A DNA stretch of 64,000 nucleotides, taken from contig NZ_JAVAMQ010000009.1 in NCBI RefSeq assembly GCF_030732095.1, forward strand, positions 111,430 through 175,429, written 5' to 3'. The notes below the pieces were generated by a model. That model saw only the letters and a program-made list of their open reading frames with translations. It made no database searches and was not told where the DNA came from. The DNA comes from Paracoccus spongiarum. GTDB taxonomy: Bacteria > Pseudomonadota > Alphaproteobacteria > Rhodobacterales > Rhodobacteraceae. The position numbers and the translations under genes are program-made. Below are positions 36,880 through 48,100 of the stretch, one piece after another; the stretch's first letter is position 1, and every line of letters starts with the position of its first letter.

Positions 36880-37300
36880 CACCGGGTGACATTCAGGCCG
36901 CAGCGCCGCACCGAAGCTGTCGAACAGGCGCTGTCCATCCTGCTGGCCTTCAGCAGCCAGCGCCGCGCCAGTCGCTGGCAGAACTGGCTGACAGGACCGG
37001 TCTGCACAAGAGCACCATCCTGCGGATGGCCCGCTCGATGGCGCTTCACGGCTTTCTGGATCGTGCCCCGGTTGGCCGATTCTCGATTGGGTGCAGCGTC
37101 TGGCGACGCGGGCTGGTGTTCCGGCAGGATTTCGACACCAGCGAGACGATCTGCCCGGCCCCGCGCGACCTGGTGCGGCTGACCGGCGAGAAGGCGTCTG
37201 TCTTCGTGCGCTCTGGCCGTCAACGGCCGTGCCTCTGGCGCGAGAACGGCCCGGGTCTGCCGCGTTCCGGCGTGGAGGAGGGACCGCGACTGAAACGGGG
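36880..37300 (+). pseudogene. IclR-family regulator remnant
   Basis: Translated pieces give EAVEQALSILLAFSS in one frame. After a one-base shift near 36955, QSLAELADRTGLHKSTILRM, GRFSIG, GLVFRQDF, LVRLTGEKASVFVRSG and CLWRENGP follow in another. These are the winged-helix and start of the effector domain of an IclR-family repressor. The effector domain then stops at the IS element, with no remainder on the other side. Only about 130 of 250 residues survive, so the gene is inactive. Which operon it once controlled is not visible. Confidence 0.65.
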
Positions 37301-37790
37301 CGACTTTGCCTCGGGGCTGAGATGCGGCCTCATTATGGCGCATCCAGGGGCGTGAACAAGCGATGAGGACGGCGGCAAGGTAGTTGCGGGTGGACTTCTC
37401 GTATCGGGTGGCGATCTTGCGGAAATGCTTGAGCTTGTTGAAGAACCGTTCGATGAGGTTGCGCTGGCGGTAGAGCGCCGGATCGACCGAACGCTGCAGT
37501 TTCCGGTCGCGTTGGGTCGGGATGTGGCCGCGCCCGCCACGAGCCGCGATCAGATCGAGGACGGCGCGGGCGTCATCGCCGCGGTCGGCGACCACGTCAC
37601 CCGGCGTGGGATGGGCGGCCTGCAACTCCGCGACCGCCGCCTTGTCCGACGCCTGCCGCGGCAACAACGTGATCGCCAGGGACAGGCCGCGATGATCGAA
37701 GATGGCGTTGATCTTGGTGCTCAATCCCCCACGAGAACGGCCAAGGGTGTGATCCGCCCCCTTTTTTGAGCTGCAGCCAGCTGGTGGGCG
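36990..37790 (-). pseudogene. IS5-family transposase, C-terminal part (orfB)
   Basis: Carries the second catalytic aspartate in VADRGDDA and the glutamate region in QRNLIERFFNKLKHFR. From ATG 37724 the frame is open down to 36879, but transposase similarity stops near 37310 (WMRHNEAAS). The rest is read-through into the IclR remnant. It is normally expressed by frameshifting from orfA; since orfA is broken, the element probably cannot transpose by itself. Confidence 0.55.
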
Positions 37791-38079
37791 CGGATGATCG
37801 AGCTGTCAATGAACTGCATGCTGTCGGGTGACTTTTTCACAAGCGTTTCAAATACCTGAACCCGGACCCCTGCCATGGCCCAGCGATTGAACCGGTTGTA
37901 GACGGTGGTGTAGGGGCCGTAACGCTCGGGCAGATCGCGCCAGGGAGACCCTGTCCTCAAAACCCAGAGGATCCCGTTCAGAGCCCGCCGGTCATCCACC
38001 GCGCCACCCCACGCGACTTGTTGGGAAGAAGCGGTTGGATCAGTTCCCATTCGAGGTCTGTCAGATCAAAGCGTGCCAT
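37721..38079 (-). pseudogene. IS5-family transposase, N-terminal part (orfA), frameshifted
   Basis: Starts MARFDLTDLEWELIQ at 38079. Near 37997 one base of a G run appears to be missing, so the start frame closes shortly after and the remaining conserved part (ALNGILWVLRTGSPWRDLP, FIDSSIIRAHQLAAAQ) lies in another frame. It ends at a stop 3' of the slippery run. The N-terminal helix-turn-helix is thus split from the catalytic part. The first catalytic aspartate is in FIDSS. Confidence 0.65.
37757..37767 (-). other. A6G5 slippery site for transposase frameshifting
   Basis: On the coding strand the run AAAAAAGGGGG occurs where the conserved transposase passes from the orfA to the orfB frame. 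A -1 shift here joins AAAQKRG to ADHTLGRSRGG. Such A6G runs are the usual programmed frameshift sites of IS5-family elements. Confidence 0.6.
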
Positions 38080-38151
38080 CTCTGCCTTCTTCATTGGAGA
38101 CAGTGAACCACCGATCAAAAAACGTCAGAATCCCGGTCATCTGTACGCATC

Positions 38152-39012
38152 CTAGGCCGAGAAGCGGGTCGTGGCGCTGAGGTCGCCGTCCGCGACGGCT
38201 GCGCCGAGGGTCGAAAGGGCGATCAGATGCGCCAGCACGTTGCGGGTGGCGGCGGGCAGCAGATCGGGCGGCACGTCATAGATCCGGCGCGCGAGGCCGG
38301 GCGCGTCGTCGGGTCCGTCGCGCAGCGCGGCGAGGATCTGGGCGCTGCGGGCGCGGCGGTGGGCGGCCAGTTCGGCAATCCGGCCTGCCGGGTCATCGAC
38401 CGGGGCGCCATGGGCCGGCAGCAACCGCCGTGGCGCGAGGCCCGCGAGGCGGTCCAGCGAGCGCATGTAGTCGGCAAGATCGCCATCGGGCGGCGAGATG
38501 ATCGACGAGGACCAGCCCATGACGACATCTCCGGTGAAGATCTGGTCGCCCCATGCAAGGCACAGATGGCCGCCCGAATGGCCCGGCGTGTGCAGCGCGG
38601 TGAGCGCCCAGTCGGGGGTCGAGACCGTCTCGCCGTCGCGCAGAGTGCGGTCGGGGCGGAAATCGTGATCCAGCCCCTCGCCGCCACCGACAAGCCCCTG
38701 GCCGGCCAGTCGCTGCATGACCGGCGAGCGGCCGGCCAGCGCATCGCCGAAGGCGAGGATCGGCGCGCCGGTCATGGCAGCCAGCCGCGCCGCACCGCCG
38801 CTGTGGTCGCGATGGGCGTGGGTCACGAAGATGTGGCTGATCCGGCCCTGGGCCGCCGCCACGATGGCGGCAAGATGTGCCGGGTCGTCGGGACCGGGGT
38901 CGATCACTGCCACATGATCGCGCCCGATCAGGAAGCTGTTGGTGCCCGGACCGGTCAGGGCCGAGGGGTTCGGTGCCAGGATGCGCAGCGGCTCTTTCGC
39001 GGGGCGTGTCAT
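38152..39012 (-). CDS. MBL-fold metallo-hydrolase (LACTB2-like)
   Basis: A 286-residue metallo-beta-lactamase-fold hydrolase. Zinc ligands are seen in THAHRDHSGG, TPGHSGGH (His), GDVVMGW (bridging Asp) and the later LLPAHGAP (His). A C-terminal helical domain resembling the winged helix of LACTB2 and glyoxalase II relatives follows. The substrate is unknown; members cleave nucleic acids or thioesters. It is divergent from the EnvZ-like gene, 34 bp between start codons, and ends just beside the IS element. Confidence 0.83.
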   Translation of the reverse strand: MTRPAKEPLRILAPNPSALTGPGTNSFLIGRDHVAVIDPGPDDPAHLAAIVAAAQGRISHIFVTHAHRDHSGGAARLAAMTGAPILAFGDALAGRSPVMQRLAGQGLVGGGEGLDHDFRPDRTLRDGETVSTPDWALTALHTPGHSGGHLCLAWGDQIFTGDVVMGWSSSIISPPDGDLADYMRSLDRLAGLAPRRLLPAHGAPVDDPAGRIAELAAHRRARSAQILAALRDGPDDAPGLARRIYDVPPDLLPAATRNVLAHLIALSTLGAAVADGDLSATTRFSA

Positions 39013-39046
39013 GCGGCTAGCCTAGCGGCCGACGGGAAGGGTTTCC

Positions 39047-40414
39047 ATGACCAACAACGGCGAGGCCGGCGTTCTGAAATGGCTGCTGCCGCGCGGGCTT
39101 TACCTGCGCGCCGCGCTGATCCTGATGCTGCCGGTGGTGGTTGTCACGCTGGTGGTCAGCGTGATGTTCCTGCAGCGCCACTTCGAGGGCGTGACACGCC
39201 AGATGACCGCCAGCATGGCCCGTGAGCTGGGCTTTGTCGCGGCACGGATGGATCGGGCCGAAAACGGCGCACAGGCGCTGTTGGCCGGGCGGGCGGTCGC
39301 GATCCCGCTGGCGCTGACCCTGGACCTGCCGGCCGCGTTGCCCGCCGATCTGCCCGATGGCGATCGCAGGGCCGTCTACGACCTGTCCGGACGCATCGTG
39401 ATCGAGGAGTTGCGGGCCAGCGTTCCCGGCGTGCGTGGCATCGACCTGGCCAGCGACGACAAGCGGGTGACGGTGCTGATGGAGGGACGCTTCGGTCCCT
39501 ATTCGCTTGGCTTCGACCGCCGGCGGGTCAGCGCCTCGAACCCGCATCAGCTGCTGGTGCTGATGCTGGCGACATCCCTGCTGATGAGCGTGATCGCGAC
39601 GCTGTTCCTGCGCAACCAGCTGCGCCCGATCCGCCGCCTGGCCCGCGCCGCCGAGGAATACGGCAAGGGCAGGATCGTGCCCTATCGCCCCGGGGGCGCC
39701 ACCGAGGTGCGCAGCGCCGGCACCGCCTTTCTCGACATGCGCAACCGGCTGGAACGCCAGAACGAGCAGCGCAAGCTGATGATCTCGGGAATCAGCCATG
39801 ATCTGCGCACGCCGCTGACCCGGCTGCGGCTGGGGCTGTCGATGATCTCGGCCGAGATGCCCCCCGAGGCCGAGGATCTGGCCGCGATGGAAAGCGACAT
39901 CGCCGAGATGAACCGGATGGTCGATGCGTTCCTGGACTATGCGCGCGACGAGGCGCAGGACAGCCCGGCAGAGGCGGTGGTTGCGCTGGACTTCCTGCGC
40001 GGCATCGTCGCCGACGCGCAGCGCGCCGGCCAGCAGGTCACGCTGAGCCGGCTTGAGGGCGACGAGGCGGGCAGGGCGACCTTCCGGCGCGACCTGCTGC
40101 GCCGCGCGGTCGAAAACCTGATCGGCAATGCGGTCCGCTATGGCAGCCGCGCGCAGATCGACGCGACGCTTGGCCCGCGCAGCCTGCGCATCGGCATCGA
40201 GGATGACGGCCCCGGCATTCCCGAGGACAGCCTTGACGCGGCGATGCGGCCCTTTACCCGACTGGACCCCGCGCGGACGCGCAACAAGGGGCAGGGCGCC
40301 GGTCTGGGTCTGGCGATCGCGGCCGATGTGGCGCGCGGCCATGGCGGCCAGCTGCGGCTGGGGCGCGGCAGCGATCTGGGCGGTCTGCGGGCCGAGATCG
40401 TCATTCCGCGCTGA
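39047..40414 (+). CDS. EnvZ-like sensor histidine kinase
   Basis: A 455-residue inner-membrane kinase with helices near residues 20-42 and 162-187, a periplasmic sensor between them, and a HAMP domain (LRPIRRLARAAEEYGKG). The phosphate-accepting histidine is in SGISHDLRTPLTRLRLG, the EnvZ-type box. N, G1 and G2 boxes are NLIGNAVRYG, DDGPGIP and GAGLGLAIA. EnvZ relatives phosphorylate OmpR in response to osmolarity or pH. No response regulator lies beside it in the window, so the partner is encoded elsewhere or unknown. Confidence 0.85.
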   Translation: MTNNGEAGVLKWLLPRGLYLRAALILMLPVVVVTLVVSVMFLQRHFEGVTRQMTASMARELGFVAARMDRAENGAQALLAGRAVAIPLALTLDLPAALPADLPDGDRRAVYDLSGRIVIEELRASVPGVRGIDLASDDKRVTVLMEGRFGPYSLGFDRRRVSASNPHQLLVLMLATSLLMSVIATLFLRNQLRPIRRLARAAEEYGKGRIVPYRPGGATEVRSAGTAFLDMRNRLERQNEQRKLMISGISHDLRTPLTRLRLGLSMISAEMPPEAEDLAAMESDIAEMNRMVDAFLDYARDEAQDSPAEAVVALDFLRGIVADAQRAGQQVTLSRLEGDEAGRATFRRDLLRRAVENLIGNAVRYGSRAQIDATLGPRSLRIGIEDDGPGIPEDSLDAAMRPFTRLDPARTRNKGQGAGLGLAIAADVARGHGGQLRLGRGSDLGGLRAEIVIPR

Positions 40415-40480
40415 GGCCGCCGCGGGCGGTCCGCCGCGCCGCACCCGGGCGGCGATTTATGTGGTATTCTTGGGGTCGTA

Positions 40481-40508
40481 TTGAAGACTGGGTGACGCGC
40501 GCCTAGAT
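40481..40508 (+). promoter_or_regulatory. Possible promoter of lon
   Basis: TTGAAG and CTAGAT are separated by 16 bp, with CTAGAT ending about 69 bp before the lon start. The boxes partly fit alphaproteobacterial heat-shock (RpoH) promoters of the CTTGAA / CYTATNT type, and lon is a usual RpoH target. The match is imperfect. Confidence 0.35.
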
Positions 40509-40576
40509 TGTCGCGATGCAGGGGCCGTGCGTCGCCATGACGGGTCCACGGTGCCGGGCAGGAAAGGAACCCAGAC

Positions 40577-42994
<2,418 letters not shown>

Positions 42995-43029
42995 CGGACC
43001 GCGGGGCGTCCTGATGCGCAACCTGCACG

Positions 43030-43067
43030 AGGCCGGACCGGATCGCATCCGGTTCGGCCTTTTATTT
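43030..43067 (+). terminator. Intrinsic terminator of lon
   Basis: AGGCCGGACCGGAT pairs with ATCCGGTTCGGCCT around a CGC loop (14 pairs, one G-T), followed by TTTATTT. The layout is classical and lies 36 bp after the lon stop codon. Confidence 0.9.
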
Positions 43068-43156
43068 CACCGCCTTGCCGGGATTTGATGTTGACCTAAG
43101 GTCAATAGAGGGCCAACCTGAACCAAGTGTTCTGGTCAATCGGGGGGGGCTGCGCC

Positions 43157-43471
43157 ATGGGAAGCAATCCGGCTGGACATCTTCGGTCGAGAGGAAAGCG
43201 CGACGGATCGGCCGGCGCGCCGCAACCCGCCATGGTTGTCCAGAAGAAGGACTTCGTCGATCGCGTGATTGCGGCGACCGGCGCCAAGAAGTCCGAAGCG
43301 CGCCCGATCATCGAGGCGACGCTGGAGCAACTGGGCGAGGCTCTGTCCGCAGGCCAGACCCTTGCCGTGCCGCCGCTGGGGCGGGCGCGGATCAATCTCG
43401 AGAAGGACGTGCGGGGCGGTGACGTGATCACCCTGCGCCTGCGCCGCAAGGCCAGCCCGACGGCGCCCTGA
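43157..43471 (+). CDS. HU/IHF-family DNA-binding protein
   Basis: A 104-residue protein with a basic, flexible N-terminal extension of about 30 residues and then a shortened HU-like fold. KKDFVDRVIAATGAKKSEA and IIEATLEQLGEALSAG form the dimer helices, and LGRARINLEKDVRGGDVITLRLRRK the strand-rich part. It probably bends or compacts DNA as a dimer. The usual beta-arm looks short compared with canonical HU. I start at ATG 43157; an in-frame GTG at 43127 would read through the G8 tract at 43142-43149, which may act as a poor ribosome-binding region. Confidence 0.8.
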   Translation: MGSNPAGHLRSRGKRDGSAGAPQPAMVVQKKDFVDRVIAATGAKKSEARPIIEATLEQLGEALSAGQTLAVPPLGRARINLEKDVRGGDVITLRLRRKASPTAP

Positions 43472-43549
43472 GATCGCGTCCGGGCGGCGCGGCCATCGGG
43501 CGATTGGCCCTTGCATCGGTGCCGTGGCGCGGCTAAAAGCCCGTCCACC

Positions 43550-43624
43550 GGGTGATTAGCTCAGCGGTAGAGCGCTTCGTTCACATCGAAGATGTCAGCG
43601 GTTCAAATCCGTTATCACCCACCA
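43550..43624 (+). tRNA. tRNA-Val (CAC)
   Basis: A 75-nt gene with acceptor GGGTGAT/ATCACCC, discriminator A and encoded CCA. The D-arm is GCTCAGCGGTAGAGC, the anticodon arm CTTCG-TTCACAT-CGAAG gives CAC, and the T-arm contains GGTTCAAATCC. Confidence 0.96.
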
Positions 43625-43707
43625 TCATTCCCTTGGCGCGGCCGCCGCAATGTCTCGGCCTGCCGCGCCGGCGGCCCGATCCGGCGCAAGGCCGCCGCGA
43701 CGTTGAG

Positions 43708-44265
43708 ATGACCGACTGTCCCGATCTTTATCTCATGCGCCACGGCGAGACCGTCTGGAACGCCGAGGGTCGTCTGCAGGGCCTGATGGACTCGCCCCTG
43801 ACCGAACGCGGCCGCCAGCAGGCCTCAAGACAGGCCGTGCTGGTCGCTGCTGTTGCCGCGCACCGCTACAGCAGCCCCTTGGGGCGGGCGGTGCAGACCG
43901 CGGGCATCGTCTTTGCCGGTGCCGCCTGCCATCAGGACGCCCGCCTGGCCGAGATCGACATCGGCCGGTTCGCGGGACAGAGGCTGTTTGAACTGCGCGA
44001 CCGATTTCCCGATCTGTTCCAGGGCGATCCGCTGGCCTGGTACGACCATGCGCCGGGTGGCGAGGGCTTCACCGGGCTTGCCCGCCGTGCGCGGTCGTTT
44101 CTCGACGGGCTGCGCGGACCGTCGCTGATCGTCACCCACGGCATCACGCTGCGAATGCTGCGGTTGCTGGCACTGGGTCTTCCGTTGGAGGCGCTGTCGG
44201 ATCTGCCGGTCGTCCAGGGCGCCGTGCATGTCGTGCGCGCCGGTCGCCACGAGGTCTGGCGCTGA
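43708..44265 (+). CDS. Histidine phosphatase family protein
   Basis: A 185-residue phosphoglycerate mutase-like phosphatase. The phospho-histidine sits in LMRHGETVWN near the N-terminus, and the second catalytic histidine in LIVTHGITLRML near the C-terminus. SSPLGRAVQTA gives the phosphate-binding arginine, and EIDIGRFAGQ the acidic residue block. The short size fits GpmB/CobC-like broad-range phosphatases, substrate unknown. ATG 43708 follows GTTGAG. It lies between two valine tRNA genes. An 11-base G run begins 4 bases after its stop codon. Confidence 0.88.
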   Translation: MTDCPDLYLMRHGETVWNAEGRLQGLMDSPLTERGRQQASRQAVLVAAVAAHRYSSPLGRAVQTAGIVFAGAACHQDARLAEIDIGRFAGQRLFELRDRFPDLFQGDPLAWYDHAPGGEGFTGLARRARSFLDGLRGPSLIVTHGITLRMLRLLALGLPLEALSDLPVVQGAVHVVRAGRHEVWR

Positions 44266-44323
44266 GCCGGGGGGGGGGGCGGGGGCTGGCGGTTCGCGAC
44301 CGCAGGCGCTAGAAGCGGGAAGG

Positions 44324-44399
<76 letters not shown>

Positions 44400-45138
44400 T
44401 CGCCGGTCATTCCTCGAAATGGGCATTCTTATTGCGCGACGCCGGGGCGCACCGGAATACGGTTGGGCACCGGTAATCAGGTGTCGCGCGGAATATCGGC
44501 GACCCGCGCCGCCGAAATGCTGCGCTGCGGAAATGGAGCGGCGAACGGCGACGGATCCGGAGTCGCGCGGGTCCCGGTCTGTCGAGGATGGCCGGGTCGA
44601 TGCTGATTCGATGCGGGCAGGGCAAGATCTGACGATTCCTGTCGGGCTGTTATTGCAGACATAATAACAGACATAAGTGTTCAGTTGGGCGCTCGGTCCT
44701 GCCGGATCATTCCCGGCCATAGCGTCCGCCCGCTGCGCGTGTGATTCGCTGCAGGGCAGCATTCGAGGGCCGCGTTTGGCGGAAACTTCGCCATTGTTCA
44801 TTTACCCTGCGTCAATCAATTGCGTCTACACGGGGCAATATGCTCCGCGAATTGCGCAGGGTATTTAGTCTTATTCGGCAGTCTCGGCAGTCAGGTGCCA
44901 CAAAAAACGTCCGGATGGTAAGAAACCGCCGATTACACCCACCTCGTCCTGGCCTCGGGTTGCATGCCGCAGGCTTCGTCTCATAGGCTGGAAAACAACC
45001 GTGCGGCGTTTTTGTTCCCGTTAACACAATCTTTAGTTGTTTGCGTCTGGATAGGCGCGTCGTGCGTAACAGCTTCGAGCGATTTGGGGTGGCACGCGCC
45101 CTGATCGCAGACATCAGATTGTGGGAAGGTTGTGGGGA
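44400..45138. other. Long non-coding stretch between tRNA-Val and the G8-domain gene
   Basis: About 740 bases without a credible gene on either strand. Parts (44630-44700 and 44800-45030) are visibly richer in A and T than the rest of the window. It contains the 7-bp dyad described separately and probably the promoter of the large gene, but no promoter is clear enough to mark. No direct repeat of the tRNA end was noticed. Confidence 0.5.
44648..44669. repeat. AT-rich inverted repeat, possible operator
   Basis: TGTTATT and AATAACA form perfect 7-bp arms separated by 8 bases, about 250 bp after tRNA-Val and 470 bp before the large gene. AT-rich perfect dyads are rare in this GC-rich sequence, so a protein-binding site or small-RNA hairpin is plausible. 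Confidence 0.4.
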
Positions 45139-48100
45139 ATGGCAAAGCTTCCGGTTTCGGCGCCCTCGGGGTCGAGTACGAACGGATATTCGTCGGGTCT
45201 GCTGGGTGAGGTCTATCTGGGCGGCTCGCTGCGCAATCTGGGCGATGCGCTGCGGTTGATGCAGGGGAGGCCCACGGCCACCTTCGTGTCGGACGGCATC
45301 GATTATCGCGCGACCAACGGGTCGCTGGTCGATCTTCTGGGCGCCGATGCCAGCACGCTCAGCGATCCGCGTGGTCATCTTCTGTCGGATCAGTTCGCGC
45401 TGCGCCTGACGGGGCAGGTCTATCTGGAGGCGGGTTCGCACCGTTTCTACAACACGACCGACGACGGTTTCCGGCTGACGGTCAACGGCAGCGTCGTTTC
45501 GGAATTTGGCAACGCGCGGTCGTCGGGCACCTCGCAGGGCGTGATCCAGATCGCGGAATCGGGCTGGTATTCGATCAATGTCGATTATTTCGAGGCCTAC
45601 GGCGCATCCGAGCTTCGCATCCGGCACAGCCACAATGGCGGCACGATCGGCACCCTGGACGAATCTGATCTGCGCCATGCGGTGGCAGGCGGCAATACCG
45701 GCGGCGGGTCGGGCGGCAGCACCGGGGGCGGAAGCACGGGCGGCGGCACGGTCGTCACACCGCCACCCCCGGTCGAGCCACCGGCGCCCGTCGCCAACAC
45801 GGCGCCCGACGCGCGCAATGAATCGCGGACGCTGGCGGAGGATGGCCAGGTTTCCCTCAATCCGCTGGCGAATGATCTTGATGCAGACGGCGATCGGCTC
45901 AGCATCACGCAGGTCGGTCGCGCCGCGAACGGCACCGTGCGGCAGAATGCCGACGGGACGCTGACCTATATCCCGAATGCCAATTTCGCCGGGCGCGACA
46001 GTTTCACCTATACGATCAGCGATGGTCGTGGCGGGGTCGATACGGCGCGCGTCAACCTGACCGTGAATGCGGTGAATGACGCGCCGGTGGCCAATGACGA
46101 TGGCGGCTATTCGGTCGATACAGGTCAGATGCTGATGATCGACATCGCGGATCTGCTGGCCAATGACCGCGACGTCGACGGCGACGCGCTGTCGCTGGTG
46201 CGGTTGACCAATGTGGCGAACGGCTCTGCCACAATCGTGGGCGATCAGGTGCATTTCGCCGCCTCGGGCGAGGGCGCTGGCGGCTTTAGCTATTCCGTCT
46301 CGGACGGCAATGGCGGCACCGACACCGGACGCGTTTCCGTGGATGTGGAGGCCGTGGCGACCGGTGGCGGCAGCACGGGTGGTGGCAGCACAGGCGGCGG
46401 CAGCACGGGTGGCGGCAGCACGGGTGGCGGCAGCACGGGCGGCGGCAGCACGGGTGGCGGCCATTCCAGCGGCGATCCCGCCAGTTCGCACGAACTGATC
46501 GACCCTCCCCAGACCCCGGCCGAAATCGCTGCCTTCGTCGAGATGGTCCGCAACATGCCCGAGCATGAGATGGGCGGCTCGCCTGCTGGGGCGCAGATGC
46601 ACATGGCGGCGCTTGACCTCGTGTCGCGAGCCGACGCCACCAGCATCGCGATCAATCACGGCGACTGGAACGATCCCTCGACATGGCACAATGGCCGCGT
46701 GCCCGGCGCCGGCGCCAATGTGCTGATCCCCGAGGGAATCGCCGTGGAATACAGCGCGGTCAACAACGCCTCGATCAACACCGTCCGCGTCGACGGCATG
46801 CTGAGCTTTGCGACCGATGAAGACAGCCGGCTGCTGGTTGACACGCTGGTCGTCTCGCCGACCGGGCATCTGCAGATCGGCACCGCCGATGACCCTGTCG
46901 AGGCCGGCACGAATGTCGATATCGTCTTTGCCGACAACGGCAATATCGACGTGGGCTGGGATCCCGCGTTGCTGTCGCGCGGCATGGTGGCCATGGGGCA
47001 GGTCGACATCGCCGGCACCGAGAAGTCCTCGCATCTGAAAGTCGACGTCGACGCCATGGCGGGCGATACGCGGCTGGTGCTCGAAGAGGCGCCCGAGGGC
47101 TGGCAGGTGGGCGACAAGCTGGTACTGACGGGCACCTATCAGCAGGGCTTCTACTGGAACAACGCGACCAGCCGGATGGACTTTGCGGAAAGCCAGGACG
47201 AAGAGGTGTACATCACCGCGATCAACGGCAACAGGGTCACGCTGAACCGCCCGCTGACCTATGACCACGACACGCCGCGCGACGACCTCAAGGCCTATGT
47301 GGCCAACATGAGCCGCAACGTCACCTTCTCGAGCGAGGGTGGCGAGGACATTCCGAACCATCAGCGCGGCCATGTGATGTTCATGCACAACGACGATGTC
47401 GATGTGCGCAATGCGGGCTTCGTCGATCTTGGCCGGACGGACAAGTCGATCTATGCCGGCCCGGCCAGCGAGTTTGGCGGCGTCGGAAACCTGTCGGCCA
47501 CGGACAACGTCGAGGCGCGCTATCCCTTCCACTTCCACGAGGCCGGGGTCGAGGATGTCGAGAACCCCGCGACCGCCATCGGCAACGTCGTGGACGGCTC
47601 GCCGGGCTGGGGCTTCGTGCAGCATTCCTCGAACGCCAATCTGACCAGCAACGTCGCCTTCGACGTCTGGGGCGCGGCCTTCGTGGCCGAAGACGGCAAC
47701 GAGACCGGTACCTGGTATCGCAACATCGCGATCAAGTCGCAGGGCTGGGCCGCGGGCGACGTGGCGGTGAAGCACAGCGAGGTCGACGGCAACGATGCGC
47801 GCACCGGAGACGGCTTCTGGTTCGGAGGCCGGCTGGTCGAGGCGGTCGAGAACGTCGCCGCCAACACCACGCACGGCTTCGTCTGGCTGCACCGCGGCGA
47901 ACGCGACGGCGTCGACCCCGACACCATGCAGAACAGCGATCTCGGCTATGGCCGGGACATGCTTGGCAATGACAAGGCACCGATCCAGGGCTTCCGCGAC
48001 AACGAGGCCTTCGGGACCAACACCGGCCTGATCGTCGTCAAGGAAAACCCCGATCAGGGCCATGACGTGCGCAGCGTGTTCGACGGCTTCACCAACTGGG

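Larger units (their letters stand above)
37305..38130 (-). mobile_element. IS5-family insertion sequence (IS427-like), damaged
   Basis: About 0.8 kb with the two-frame transposase layout of the IS427 group of IS5. The first frame holds FDLTDLEWELIQPLLPNKSRG, WVLRTGSPWRDLPERYGPY and FIDSSIIRAHQ. The second holds STKINAIFDHRGL, ADRGDDARAVL and NLIERFFNKLKHFRKIATRY, the Y(2)R(3)E(6)K(7)-type DDE end. Terminal repeats and a target duplication could not be fixed by eye, so both ends are approximate. It lies inside the IclR remnant on one side and near the MBL-fold hydrolase stop on the other. Confidence 0.72.

Noticed and set aside
46363..46461. Regular repeats as a possible CRISPR array
   Set aside because: Units are 15 bp, contiguous, in frame and without spacers; they code a GGGST linker.
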